Positions 15,855 through 24,887 of a stretch of 64,000 nt of DNA are shown piece after piece. Within the stretch, counting starts at the first letter, position 1. Each line of letters begins with the position of its first letter. This DNA comes from Paracoccaceae bacterium. Lineage in GTDB: Bacteria; Pseudomonadota; Alphaproteobacteria; Rhodobacterales; Rhodobacteraceae. Below the pieces are notes generated by a model. It searched no databases. It was not told the origin of the DNA and saw only the letters and a list, made by a program, of their open reading frames with translations. The stretch is taken from the NCBI GenBank assembly GCA_028284705.1, contig JANQRE010000040.1, positions 1-64,000 on the forward strand, written 5' to 3'. Made by a program: the position numbers and the translations under genes.

Positions 15855-18800
15855 ACGTCTTTCGATTCCTGAGCTTCGGGCGGATGCGGCAACTGGCGCG
15901 CAAACCGTGGATGAAATGGCCGATGCGCGTGATCGGCGTGCTGGCCTTCTTTGCAGTCGTCTGGTTTGGCGGGCCGTTGATCGGCTACGGGTTCGAGAAG
16001 ATCTGGGTGCGGCTGGCGATCATTGGTGGCTTCATCGCGATCCTGCTCTTGATCTGGTTCATCCGCTGGCGCCGTGCGCGCAAGGCGGCGGCAGAGCTGG
16101 AAGACGCGATCATCCCGGACGTGCCTGTGGGCGATGGCGCAGTTCTGGCCGAGAAGATGCGCGATGCGCTGGAGGTGATGAAGAAGTCCGGCGGCAAGAA
16201 TTACCTCTATGACCTGCCGTGGTATGTGATCATCGGGCCTCCGGGTTCGGGCAAGACCACGGCGCTTTTGAACTCGGGCATCAAGTTCCCACTCGCGGAC
16301 AAAGAGGGCGGCCAGGTCGAGGGCTTCGGCGGCACGCGCTATACTGATTGGTGGTTCTCCGAAGAGGCGGTGATGATCGACACCGCTGGGCGTTACACGA
16401 CGCAGGATAGCGACTCCGAGGCGGACAAGCTGAGCTGGGAAGCGTTTCTGGAACTGTTGAAGAAATCGCGCCCGAAGCAGCCGGTGAACGGGGTCATTCT
16501 CGCGATTTCGGTCGAGGATTTGATGAACGGCACGGACGGGTCGCTCGACATGCACGCGCAGACGATCCGCGCGCGGCTGGCGGAAGTGCATGAGACGCTG
16601 AAAATCGACTTCCCGGTCTATGTGATGTTCACCAAAGCCGATCTGGTGGCGGGCTTCCGCGAGTATTTCGCGTCCTTCTCCATGTCGCGGCGGCAGAAGG
16701 TTTGGGGCGCGACCTTCCAGACCAAACAGCGCGGTGAGCAGACCCATGAGATGGTGGGCGAAGAGTTTGACGCCCTTGTCTCGCGTCTGGCCGATGAGAC
16801 CATGGACCGTCTCAGTGAAGAGCCCGATGGAGTCTCGCGCATTTCCATCTTTGGGCTGCCCGGCCAGATGGCCCTGCTGAAGCCGAAAGTGGAGCGCCTC
16901 TTGGGCGCCGTCTTTGAACCGACGCGCTACAAGACCAATGCGATGCTTCGCGGCTTCTACTTCACCTCCGGCACGCAGGAAGGCACGCCGATTGATCAGG
17001 TCCTCGGCGAGATGGGCCGCAGCTTCGGTGGCGAACAGGCCGCCATGGGCGGGTTTATGTCCGGCAAGGGCAAGAGCTTCTTCCTGCATGATCTGCTGAC
17101 GCAGGTCATTTTCGTCGAACAAGGCTGGGTCGGGTTTGATCGCAAGGCGGTGATGCGAGCCGCGACGTTGCGCTATGTGGGGCTTGGGATCATTGCCGCC
17201 GTCACGCTCGGGCTGCTTGGCGGCTGGGGCTATTCCTTCTGGCAGAACCGGGAGATGGTTGCCGCGGCGCGCGCGTCCATGGCGCAATATGAGAGCGCGG
17301 CGAAGGATGAGCTGAGCAAGGTCGTGATCGAGGATATCGACCTGCTTGAGGTCTCCTCCCATCTCGACATCCTGCGCGATATGGAAACCGGCTATGCCGA
17401 TGACGAGAAGGCGACCGGTCGTCCCTGGGAAGGCTTTGGTCTGAGCCAGCGATACGCGCTGAGCCAATCGACGCAGGAGAGCTATTCGGACGGGCTGGAG
17501 CGCATGTTCCGCCCGCGTCTCATTCTGCGGCTGGAAGAGCAACTGACCGACTTCGTGAACACTGGCGAGACGCTGGCGATTTATGAAGGGCTGAAAGTCT
17601 ACAAAATCCTCGGCGGTCATGTCAGCCGCGATGGCGACGATCTGATCCGTGCCTGGTTCTATCAGGAATGGGAAGAGAACCTGTATCCCGGCCCGGCCAT
17701 GCGCCCGGTGCGCGAGAGCCTTGCGGTGCATCTTGACGCGATGCTGGAGCTCGACGGCGACCGCGATGTGCAGGTTGAACTGGATGCCGAAGTGATCGAC
17801 GAAAGCGAGCGGATCCTAGCGCGCATGACGGTCGCCGATCAGGCCTGGTCGCTGATCTCCGCCACGGCGGAGTTTTCCGGTGTTCCCGACCTCAACCTCG
17901 TGGAGGCTCTGGGTCTCGATTCCACGATTGTCTTTGAGACGGTCGATGGCAGCGAGCTTGCGGATATGCGCATCCCGTCGCTTTACACCTATTCCGGGTT
18001 CCACGACTTCTTCCTCGATCAACTCTCGGAAGTGGCCAAGAAGCTGGACGAAGAGAAATGGGTGCTTGGGCAATATGCCGAAACGGCGGATGTCGCCGGG
18101 CAGATGGGCGGTCTTGGCCGTGCCCTTCTGACGCGTTACCGCAACGAGTTCGTCAAGGAATGGTATGCGGTTCTGGGCAATCTGAAACTTGCGCCGATGT
18201 CCGCTGACAAACCCGCCTATCAGGCTTTGGGGGCGGCCTCCTCCGCCGCGACCTCGCCGCTTTTGAAACTGGTGGAGATGGTTGAACGGGAGACGATGCT
18301 GACCCGTGAAGACGAGGCGACCTCGCTGCTTGGCGAAGTGGAGGAGGGCGTTGAAGGCGGCACCTCGGTGGTGAGCGATGCGCAGCAAATCCTTGTGCAG
18401 CGCCTTCAAGCGCGCTCCTCGGGTCTGCAACGGATCGGGATCGATCTGGCCTTGCGCAACAAGTCACAGCGCAGGGCAGGGGCCGCGGGTGGTGAGGAAG
18501 CGATAATCCCCGGCGCCTCCGTGGAGGCGGAGTTCAGGGTCTGGCATGCGCTTTTGACCGGCAATCCGCCAAGCCGTCCGATTGACGCGCTGTTGGCGAA
18601 TTTCGGAGCGGTGCGGCAGAACCTTGTAATCGCGGCGGGTTATAATGCGGCGCAATCGGCGGCGAATATTCCGGTGCAGATCGGCGCGTTGCGCTCCACC
18701 GCGTCTCGCCTGCCGGACCCGCTCAGCCGCATGGTCATCGAAGCGGTGCAGGATTTCGAGGGTGATCAGGTGAACACCACGATCGCGCAGCTTAATCAGG

Positions 18801-19480
18801 ACCTGACCAATCAGGTGACCGCGCAATGCGAGGATATCATCGGCGGCCGCTATCCGTTCTCCGGCGCGCCATCCCGGCAGGTGCCTGTTGCGCAGTTTGC
18901 CCGGCTCTTTGCGCCCGATGGCATTCTGGATCGCTACTTCCTGCAGAACCTCAGCCAGCATGCGAATGTTACCGGCGATGAGTGGTCCTGGCGCGAAGAC
19001 AGCCCGATTGGTGACCGCCTCTCGCTTGGCGCGTTGAAGCAGTTCCAACGGGCCGCGGCGATCCGCGATGCCTTCTTCCCGCTGGGGGGTCAGAACCCGG
19101 AAGTGGAAGTGACGATCAGCCAGACCTCCATGCATGCGCAGGTGCAGCAGGCGGTGCTGGAGGTGAACGGTCAGGTGATCACGACGCGGCAAGTGGGCAA
19201 CCTGCCGCAAACGGTGAAATGGCCGAGTGCCGGGGGCTCTGCCACCTTGCAACTTCTGCCGAACATGCCGAACCGTGCCTCAGCGATTAAGTTCGACAAC
19301 GGTCCCTGGGCCTTCCTGCAATTTGTGCGCCAGGGCTCACCACGGCTGCGGGGCGACACGCTGCGTGTGCGCTACGTGGTCGGCGGGCGCGATATCTCCT
19401 ACGAGATGCGCGTGAACGGTCTGACCAACCCCTTCGTGATGCGTGAGCTGGGCGAGTTCAAATGCCCCACAGGTCTCTGA
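15851..19480 (+). CDS. tssM: T6SS membrane complex protein TssM (IcmF)
   Basis: TssM/IcmF (1209 aa), the inner-membrane scaffold of the T6SS channel. Two transmembrane helices near residues 27-45 and 52-73 precede a cytoplasmic NTPase-like domain with Walker A 'GPPGSGKT' at 129-136 and 'MIDTAGRY' near 175; a third transmembrane helix at about 440-463 leads into a ~740-residue periplasmic part ending in the conserved C-terminal IcmF domain ('VKWPSAGGSATLQL'). Full length for the family. The intact Walker A suggests an ATP-hydrolysing class. ATG at 15851 overlaps the tssL stop. Because no TssJ is visible, how its periplasmic end reaches the outer membrane here is open. Confidence 0.95.
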   Translation: MNVFRFLSFGRMRQLARKPWMKWPMRVIGVLAFFAVVWFGGPLIGYGFEKIWVRLAIIGGFIAILLLIWFIRWRRARKAAAELEDAIIPDVPVGDGAVLAEKMRDALEVMKKSGGKNYLYDLPWYVIIGPPGSGKTTALLNSGIKFPLADKEGGQVEGFGGTRYTDWWFSEEAVMIDTAGRYTTQDSDSEADKLSWEAFLELLKKSRPKQPVNGVILAISVEDLMNGTDGSLDMHAQTIRARLAEVHETLKIDFPVYVMFTKADLVAGFREYFASFSMSRRQKVWGATFQTKQRGEQTHEMVGEEFDALVSRLADETMDRLSEEPDGVSRISIFGLPGQMALLKPKVERLLGAVFEPTRYKTNAMLRGFYFTSGTQEGTPIDQVLGEMGRSFGGEQAAMGGFMSGKGKSFFLHDLLTQVIFVEQGWVGFDRKAVMRAATLRYVGLGIIAAVTLGLLGGWGYSFWQNREMVAAARASMAQYESAAKDELSKVVIEDIDLLEVSSHLDILRDMETGYADDEKATGRPWEGFGLSQRYALSQSTQESYSDGLERMFRPRLILRLEEQLTDFVNTGETLAIYEGLKVYKILGGHVSRDGDDLIRAWFYQEWEENLYPGPAMRPVRESLAVHLDAMLELDGDRDVQVELDAEVIDESERILARMTVADQAWSLISATAEFSGVPDLNLVEALGLDSTIVFETVDGSELADMRIPSLYTYSGFHDFFLDQLSEVAKKLDEEKWVLGQYAETADVAGQMGGLGRALLTRYRNEFVKEWYAVLGNLKLAPMSADKPAYQALGAASSAATSPLLKLVEMVERETMLTREDEATSLLGEVEEGVEGGTSVVSDAQQILVQRLQARSSGLQRIGIDLALRNKSQRRAGAAGGEEAIIPGASVEAEFRVWHALLTGNPPSRPIDALLANFGAVRQNLVIAAGYNAAQSAANIPVQIGALRSTASRLPDPLSRMVIEAVQDFEGDQVNTTIAQLNQDLTNQVTAQCEDIIGGRYPFSGAPSRQVPVAQFARLFAPDGILDRYFLQNLSQHANVTGDEWSWREDSPIGDRLSLGALKQFQRAAAIRDAFFPLGGQNPEVEVTISQTSMHAQVQQAVLEVNGQVITTRQVGNLPQTVKWPSAGGSATLQLLPNMPNRASAIKFDNGPWAFLQFVRQGSPRLRGDTLRVRYVVGGRDISYEMRVNGLTNPFVMRELGEFKCPTGL

Positions 19481-19498
19481 TGATGGCGGTTCTCTGAC

Positions 19499-20161
19499 GT
19501 GGCCGGATTTGGACTGTATGGCAAGCACCCCGCGTTTGGGGATTTTGTGACGGCGGGGTTGGAGACGATCACCCGGCAAGCCCTGGAAGAGTGGCTGAAC
19601 ACCACGTTGCCAAAAATCCGGGACCGTCAGAAAGACGCCTGGGGCGCGCTTTATGATGGCATGCAGGCGTTGCGCTTCTGGATCGGGTCGGAACAATTTG
19701 TGGATGGCCCCGTGGCAGGTATTCTGGCACCCTCTCGCGACAAGGTGGGACGGCGGTTTCCGCTGGTCGTGCTGGCGCAGGAGCACGGGATTTCCGCGCC
19801 GGTGACACAGCCTGATCAGAGCTTCCATGAAGTAATGGAAGCCTATGTGCTGAAAGTGCTGACCAAGACACCGCCGAGCCCGAAGGACATTCTGGAGGCC
19901 GTGCCTGTGGGCATACCCGAACCCGGAGCGATGGAAGGCGATACGACATTCTGGGCCGCGCGTCCCGACGAAGATGTCAGCGCGCTGCTGACGGACGTGG
20001 CCGAAGCCGACCATGCGCGTGCCTGCAATCGCCGCTCCTACTGGTGGGCGGCGGGCGATGAGACCCGGGCTTCGGTGTTTCACGCGGTGGATGGCTGGCC
20101 GGATGATACAGTGCTGGAATGGCTGATGGCGGGTGTCGATCCTGCGGGCGTGCCGCAATGA
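19499..20161 (+). CDS. tagF: T6SS-associated post-translational regulator TagF
   Basis: TagF (220 aa, the BMA_A0400/DUF2094 family), a cytoplasmic regulator that restrains T6SS assembly independently of, or together with, the phosphorylation pathway by binding Fha in studied bacteria. The N-terminal signature 'GLYGKHPAFGDFV' is diagnostic, followed by 'PSRDKVGRRFPLVV'. It begins at a GTG (19499) 18 bases after the tssM stop; that start gives the canonical N-terminus. A separate tagF next to separate pppA contrasts with Agrobacterium, where TagF and PppA are fused. Domain order and neighbours make the call secure. Confidence 0.92.
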   Translation: MAGFGLYGKHPAFGDFVTAGLETITRQALEEWLNTTLPKIRDRQKDAWGALYDGMQALRFWIGSEQFVDGPVAGILAPSRDKVGRRFPLVVLAQEHGISAPVTQPDQSFHEVMEAYVLKVLTKTPPSPKDILEAVPVGIPEPGAMEGDTTFWAARPDEDVSALLTDVAEADHARACNRRSYWWAAGDETRASVFHAVDGWPDDTVLEWLMAGVDPAGVPQ

Positions 20162-20174
20162 GGGGGATGGGGAC

Positions 20175-20966
20175 ATGAATATCGGAACGGATGCTCAGTT
20201 CACGTTCTCGACCGGCGCGGCCAGCGACACCGGTCGGATCCGCGACCACAATGAGGACAGTATGCTTGCGCAGCCGCAGAGCGGTGTCTGGGTGGTCGCC
20301 GATGGCATGGGCGGTCACGAGGCGGGCGATTTCGCCTCGCAGACCATCGTGGCCCAGATCGCGACCGTGGGCCGTGCCTCCTCCGCCCCCGATCTGCAGG
20401 CACGCTTCATGGAACGGCTGACCATGGCGAGCGATCAGATACGCGCGCGCTCCGAGGAATTGGGCGGGGCCACCATCGGTGCGACGCTCGTGGCGCTCCT
20501 GGTGCATGAAGAGAAATTCGCCTGCATCTGGTCCGGAGACAGCCGGATTTATCTGATGCGCGACGGTGTGCTGCAGCAGGTGACGCAAGACCACACCGAA
20601 GTGCAGGAGCTGCTGAACTCCGGCGCGATCACCCCGCAGGAAGCCGCGGAATGGCCGCGCAAGAACGTCATCACACGCGCGATTGGTGTGACCGAGGACC
20701 CCAACACGGATGAGACCTATGGGAATCTTGAGAATGGCGATCTGTTCCTGCTCTGCTCGGATGGGCTGACCGAACATATCGACGATCACGAACTGCCGGA
20801 GCTGTTGCAAGGCGGCACGCCACAGGACAAATGCGATCGCCTGATCAACCTGACGCTGGAACGCGGCGCGAAAGACAATGTAACGGTGATCATTGTGGAA
20901 TGTGAACCGCGTGTGCGCACGGTTGCGCCGACGACTGACCCGCTTGATTGGCTGGCAGGGGACTAA
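20175..20966 (+). CDS. pppA: T6SS PP2C-type protein phosphatase PppA
   Basis: Stp1/PP2C-type Ser/Thr phosphatase (263 aa) that should reverse PpkA phosphorylation. Metal-binding motifs are intact: 'DHNEDSML' near residue 25, 'VVADGMGGHEAGD' near 45, 'WSGDSRIYLMRDG' near 120, 'LCSDGLTEH' near 195 and 'KDNVTVII' near 237. The ATG at 20175 is preferred over an upstream in-frame start at 20133 because a GGGG-rich ribosome site (AGGGGGATGGGG) sits just ahead and the upstream version overlaps tagF. It lies between tagF and ppkA, six bases from the latter, the normal arrangement of the threonine phosphorylation pathway. Confidence 0.93.
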   Translation: MNIGTDAQFTFSTGAASDTGRIRDHNEDSMLAQPQSGVWVVADGMGGHEAGDFASQTIVAQIATVGRASSAPDLQARFMERLTMASDQIRARSEELGGATIGATLVALLVHEEKFACIWSGDSRIYLMRDGVLQQVTQDHTEVQELLNSGAITPQEAAEWPRKNVITRAIGVTEDPNTDETYGNLENGDLFLLCSDGLTEHIDDHELPELLQGGTPQDKCDRLINLTLERGAKDNVTVIIVECEPRVRTVAPTTDPLDWLAGD

Positions 20967-20972
20967 GGTTAG

Positions 20973-23300
20973 ATGGCTGATCCTGAAGACCCAGATAAGC
21001 CAAAGAAGCCGCCAAAGGCTCCGCGTGATGACCGCACGGTGATCGCGCCCGCGGCGTTTCAGCCCGAGCCCTCGCAGCCTCCGGAGGAGGATGCAGAGAA
21101 GCCGGCGGCTGAGGAGGCGTCAAAAGAGGCAGAGAAGGAAGCGCCCGTCGAAGAAGCTGCCGAGGACGATCCCTGGGGCACCGGCGCGGCCGCAGAAGAC
21201 GGCGAGGCGGTCTCGCAAGAGAGCGATGAGCCGCCCGCAGAGGGCGCTGAGGAAGACGCGCCATCTGAGGCCGAAGCTGAGCCGGACCCTGAAGAGCCAC
21301 CCGCGGAGGAGGAACAGACCAACTCCCCTCTGAACCTCGTCGGCACCGTGATCAACAACAACTACAAGATCACGGAACTGGTGAATGCCGGCGGTATGGG
21401 CGAGGTCTATCGCGGCGAGAACGTGCATACCGGCGACGAAGTGGCGATCAAGATCGTGCTGCCGAACCTGGCCCATGAAGAGAAGATCATCACGCTCTTC
21501 CGCCGCGAAGCGCGCATCCTCTTCAATCTCATGGATGAGGCGATTGTCCGCTATTACAACTTCGTCAAGGACGCCGATCTCGACCGTTTTTGCCTGATCA
21601 TGGAGTTTGTGGATGGCGAGCCCTTGTCCGACCGGATGGAGGCCAAGGGCCCGCTCTCCCTCGAAGACACACGCGTCTTGATCCGCCGTCTGGCCTCTGG
21701 CCTGAGCCGGGCCCACACGCTGGAAGTCACCCATAGGGACCTCTCTCCAGACAATGTGATCCTGGAAGATGGCTCCGTTGCCCATGCGAAACTGATCGAT
21801 TTCGGCATCGCCAAATCCACCGAGATCACCGAGGGCACCCTGCACGGGCAATTCGCGGGCAAGTTCAATTTCGTCTCGCCCGAACAGCTTGGTCACTATG
21901 ACGGCATCATCGATGGCCGCACGGATATCTACGGCCTCGGCCTCATGGCGGCGGGGGCAGCGCGGGGCAAGGCGCTGGATATGGGCACCTCGATTGTCGA
22001 AGCGGTGAATTCACGCCGGGAAATCCCGGACCTCTCGGAAGTCTATGAAGAGCTGCGCCCAATCCTGAGCCATATGCTGGAACCCGATCCGGCAGACCGG
22101 CCTGCCTCGATGGATGACGTCGTGGCCATGATCGACAGCCCGGCCAACATTCCGGTCAAATATCGCGGCGATGATCCGCTGCCCCTGACCGAGGTGGTGA
22201 CCCCCAGCCCCGGTGGCGCAGCACAGACGACGGCGCCCGGTGTCACGGCCCCCGGCGTGACCGGTGTGCCGCCCGGAGGCGAGGGGGACAGCCCCTTTGG
22301 CGTCTCCATGCCGCCGGTGACCACCGCGCCGACGCCGCTTCCGTCAGAGACGCCGGAAGAGCCGAAGAAGTCCGGCCTTTCGCCGATGTTGATGGTTCTC
22401 GGCCTGCTGGTTCTGGGCGGTCTTGGCGCCGGGGCCTATGTGATGACGCAGGGCGGCGATGACACCCCCGATACGCCGTCCACGACGGAGGTGGCGAGCA
22501 CCGAGAGTGATCCCGATACCGACCCGGGGGAAGAGGACCCTGACAGCGATCCAGGCGAGGAAGAGATCGAAACCGCGTCGGCGGGCACGACCACGACCGA
22601 TCCACCGGATGAGAGCGAGACGGAGACAGAGACCGAAGAACCCGAGCAACCCAGCGTGGCCGAGACGCTCAACGATATGAGCCGCAAGATCGCTTGGGTC
22701 GATGATTATGACGGCGGAAACTGTGTCTACAACGCCGTGCGCGCTTCGACCAGCGACAAGATCGCCATCGAGGGGTTCGGCACCTCCGTGCAACCCTTTG
22801 AACGGTTGATGTCCGCCTTCCAGCGCGAAATGGGAAGTGAGCCCGATATTGGCGTCCGGATCGTCAATGACAGCCAGTGCCCGGTGCTGGAATTTGTCAA
22901 AGCGCTGAAGGAGGGCGATACGCAGCCGCCGGTGCTGACGCTGGATGCGGATGTGCTGGTGAGCGGCGATACGTTGTCCGGTCGCCTGACTGGTGTGCGC
23001 GGTCGCCCGGTCTGGCTGTTCCTGGTCTCCGGCAAGGGCGGTGTGTTTGATATCACGTCACTCTTGGAACGGCAGGACGACGGAAGCTCCCGCTTTGGGT
23101 TCGGGATGACACTGGCGGAGGATGACGAGCCGACGCCACAGATGGTGGTGGCTGTCACGACGCAAACGCCGCTTGTGACGGTGCGCGCCGCGAAAGCTGG
23201 CGCGAATGCCGCTCAGCTCTTGCGGATTGTCGAAACCGAGATCGAAACCAGCAGCAACCCGGCAGCGGCCACTGTGAAGTATTTCCGCCTGGATCGGTGA
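20973..23300 (+). CDS. ppkA: T6SS Ser/Thr protein kinase PpkA with periplasmic sensor-like domain
   Basis: Membrane Ser/Thr kinase (775 aa) that starts T6SS assembly by phosphorylating targets read by Fha. Residues 1-115 are acidic and disordered, with 'DRTVIAP' (Thr22) resembling the TssL TVIGG motifs and '[10 protein letters not shown]' (77-86) that is also in TssH. The kinase spans about 128-395: glycine loop 'NAGGMGEVY' (Asn for the first Gly), 'VAIKI', 'HRDLSPDN', 'LIDFGIAK', 'SPEQL'. A Pro/Thr linker leads to one transmembrane helix at about 470-490, an acidic stalk, and a periplasmic domain at about 565-775. That domain is not the VWA domain of Pseudomonas PpkA: it matches the C-terminus of the TonB/TolA-like protein encoded at 23373-24887, with Cys584 and Cys636 conserved. 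Last gene of the forward operon. Confidence 0.93.
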   Translation: MADPEDPDKPKKPPKAPRDDRTVIAPAAFQPEPSQPPEEDAEKPAAEEASKEAEKEAPVEEAAEDDPWGTGAAAEDGEAVSQESDEPPAEGAEEDAPSEAEAEPDPEEPPAEEEQTNSPLNLVGTVINNNYKITELVNAGGMGEVYRGENVHTGDEVAIKIVLPNLAHEEKIITLFRREARILFNLMDEAIVRYYNFVKDADLDRFCLIMEFVDGEPLSDRMEAKGPLSLEDTRVLIRRLASGLSRAHTLEVTHRDLSPDNVILEDGSVAHAKLIDFGIAKSTEITEGTLHGQFAGKFNFVSPEQLGHYDGIIDGRTDIYGLGLMAAGAARGKALDMGTSIVEAVNSRREIPDLSEVYEELRPILSHMLEPDPADRPASMDDVVAMIDSPANIPVKYRGDDPLPLTEVVTPSPGGAAQTTAPGVTAPGVTGVPPGGEGDSPFGVSMPPVTTAPTPLPSETPEEPKKSGLSPMLMVLGLLVLGGLGAGAYVMTQGGDDTPDTPSTTEVASTESDPDTDPGEEDPDSDPGEEEIETASAGTTTTDPPDESETETETEEPEQPSVAETLNDMSRKIAWVDDYDGGNCVYNAVRASTSDKIAIEGFGTSVQPFERLMSAFQREMGSEPDIGVRIVNDSQCPVLEFVKALKEGDTQPPVLTLDADVLVSGDTLSGRLTGVRGRPVWLFLVSGKGGVFDITSLLERQDDGSSRFGFGMTLAEDDEPTPQMVVAVTTQTPLVTVRAAKAGANAAQLLRIVETEIETSSNPAAATVKYFRLDR
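21201..21231 (+). repeat. 31-bp segment identical to part of tssH (inverted copy at 39288-39318)
   Basis: Bases 21201-21231 in ppkA are identical to the reverse complement of 39288-39318 in tssH. Both copies are in the same reading frame and encode [10 protein letters not shown] (PpkA 77-86, TssH 522-531). Flanking sequence diverges at once on both sides. The partner is listed at its own position. Confidence 0.85.
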
Positions 23301-23313
23301 TCGCCGCCCAATT

Positions 23314-23345
23314 GGTAGGTGCGTCAGTATTTTGAATGACCTACC
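23314..23345. terminator. Hairpin between convergent ppkA and the TonB/TolA-like gene
   Basis: GGTAGGT (23314-23320) pairs with ACCTACC (23339-23345), with GTCA/TGAC extending the stem after a two-base bulge. It sits in the 72-bp gap between two converging genes and is followed on the plus strand by CATTTTAA, so it may end transcription in both directions. Confidence 0.55.
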
Positions 23346-23372
23346 CCTGACATTTTAATCGCACGAAAGGCC

Positions 23373-24887
23373 TTAGCGGACGGAAAACGCCACCAAAGCG
23401 ATGTCTTCCCCGCCCCCTTGCAACGCGATCTCAAGTGCCAACTGGCTGAACACATCATCGGCGGGCTGACCGGACAGACCGCTGAGCGTTTGCAGCCGTG
23501 TGGTTGTCGAAAGCGCCATCAGGAGTTGCCGTGTCTCGACCGGCGAGCCTTGCAATGTCATCGGGATCGAGAACTCTGCCACGCCGGGGCGGAACCGCAG
23601 GAAACTTGTCAGGTCCTGCACGATGCCATCATCGTCGATCAGCAGCAGCGACATGAAGCCGCCAGTCAGATTGCCGATCTGCCCCTCCAGTTGCGATCCG
23701 CTGGGGATGTCGCGATTGGCAAGGTCGAAGTAGAGCTGAAATTCCGGGTATTGCGGGGATTTGGTGATGAAGGGCAGAGCGTCGCATTGTGCCGCGGAGA
23801 TCGGTTTCATCACCGTGCCCGGCAGGGTTTGCGTCTCGGTCTCCAGTGCCGCGCGGAACTGGTCGAGATCATCGGTCGAGCGGGCGAAGGTTTCGAGGTG
23901 AAACTCGTTGCTCTCCGAAAGGCTCGGCAAAGCGGCGAAGCAATCCACCACCGGGTAGGCGCGCAAAACGTCGAGCACATCCGTGTAGGTCGCCTGCGCC
24001 TCTTCCGCTGTCTGCACCGGCACATTGGGGCTGGCGATGCCGGGGGTTTCTTCTCCGTCGGTGGGGGGCACGACCGGCGACACGCTTTCGGGCTCGGTGT
24101 CCAACAGCGCCAAGGTCTCGGGCCCCACGGTCGCCGTGGGGGCGGTTTCCGACGGCGCGGTCACGTCCGACAGGCGCTCGGGTTCTGGCGACGCTTGTGT
24201 TTCCGCAGGTGCCGCGTTGATCGGCTCCGTGGGTTGTTCCTCAACCGGTGTGATCACCTCGGCGATGCGCTCGCGATCTGGGGTGGCGGGGGAGATGCTT
24301 TCGGTTTCAGGCGGGGCGGCAGTTTGTGGAACTTGTGCCAGACGTGTGGGTTCCGGCGCCGTGATCCCGGGGGTTGCGACGGGTGCCGCGCTTTCGGTGT
24401 CCTCAAGCGACTGTAAGGGCAGGGCTTGCGGGCTAGACGGCGCGACCGGCGCTGTGTTCTCGACCGCTGCCACCGCTTCCGGCTCCGCGGTCGTCGTTGG
24501 CGCGGTTTGGGAGAGTATGTCTTGCGCTGCCAGCGGCGCGGCATCGCGTTCGACGGAGGATAATCGCTCGACGCTGGGCGATGCGGGCGCCGAACTCACG
24601 GGCTCTACCGTTTCCGCGGTGGCTGAAGCTGGTGTTTCGGGTGTGATGCGCTCTGGCACGATGGGGTCAGGTTCAGCAATCACCGGTGCCGCCTCACCAG
24701 CGACGGTGAGGGAAGTGGCGATGATCCTGGTTTCGATCTGGCGTGCCGCGGGGGCCGCGTTCACCGCGTCCTGAAATGCGCTCAGGCCTTGGGCGAACGC
24801 GACGAGATGCAGCATCACCGCCAAAGCCGCTGCTGCGATCCAGATCAGCGGATCGCTGGACGGGGGATCGGTGGAAACTGTGCTCAT
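23373..24887 (-). CDS. TonB/TolA-like periplasmic-spanning protein linked to ExbBD, PpkA-type C-terminal domain
   Basis: A 504-residue bitopic protein with TonB/TolA architecture: one N-terminal transmembrane helix (about 13-33), a long Pro/Glu/Thr/Ala-rich linker (about 50-290) that could span the periplasm, and a globular C-terminal domain (about 295-504). The C-terminal domain does not look like TonB or TolA: it aligns over its whole length with the periplasmic domain of PpkA, including Cys316/Cys368 (52 apart, as Cys584/Cys636 in PpkA), 'SGSQLEG' against 'SGDTLSG', and 'IVQDLTSFL' against 'VFDITSLL'. It is the last gene of an ExbB-ExbD-ExbD operon, overlapping the preceding exbD by four bases, so it is the likely energised partner. 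No receptor gene is nearby. Function unknown; a T6SS sensing or force-transducing role is inference. Confidence 0.75.
   Translation of the reverse strand: MSTVSTDPPSSDPLIWIAAAALAVMLHLVAFAQGLSAFQDAVNAAPAARQIETRIIATSLTVAGEAAPVIAEPDPIVPERITPETPASATAETVEPVSSAPASPSVERLSSVERDAAPLAAQDILSQTAPTTTAEPEAVAAVENTAPVAPSSPQALPLQSLEDTESAAPVATPGITAPEPTRLAQVPQTAAPPETESISPATPDRERIAEVITPVEEQPTEPINAAPAETQASPEPERLSDVTAPSETAPTATVGPETLALLDTEPESVSPVVPPTDGEETPGIASPNVPVQTAEEAQATYTDVLDVLRAYPVVDCFAALPSLSESNEFHLETFARSTDDLDQFRAALETETQTLPGTVMKPISAAQCDALPFITKSPQYPEFQLYFDLANRDIPSGSQLEGQIGNLTGGFMSLLLIDDDGIVQDLTSFLRFRPGVAEFSIPMTLQGSPVETRQLLMALSTTTRLQTLSGLSGQPADDVFSQLALEIALQGGGEDIALVAFSVR

Noticed and set aside
15602-17731. Reverse-strand open frame of 709 codons opposite tssL and tssM
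   Set aside because: Composition is His/Arg/Gln-rich as expected from antisense of high-GC genes; both forward genes are well-supported T6SS components.
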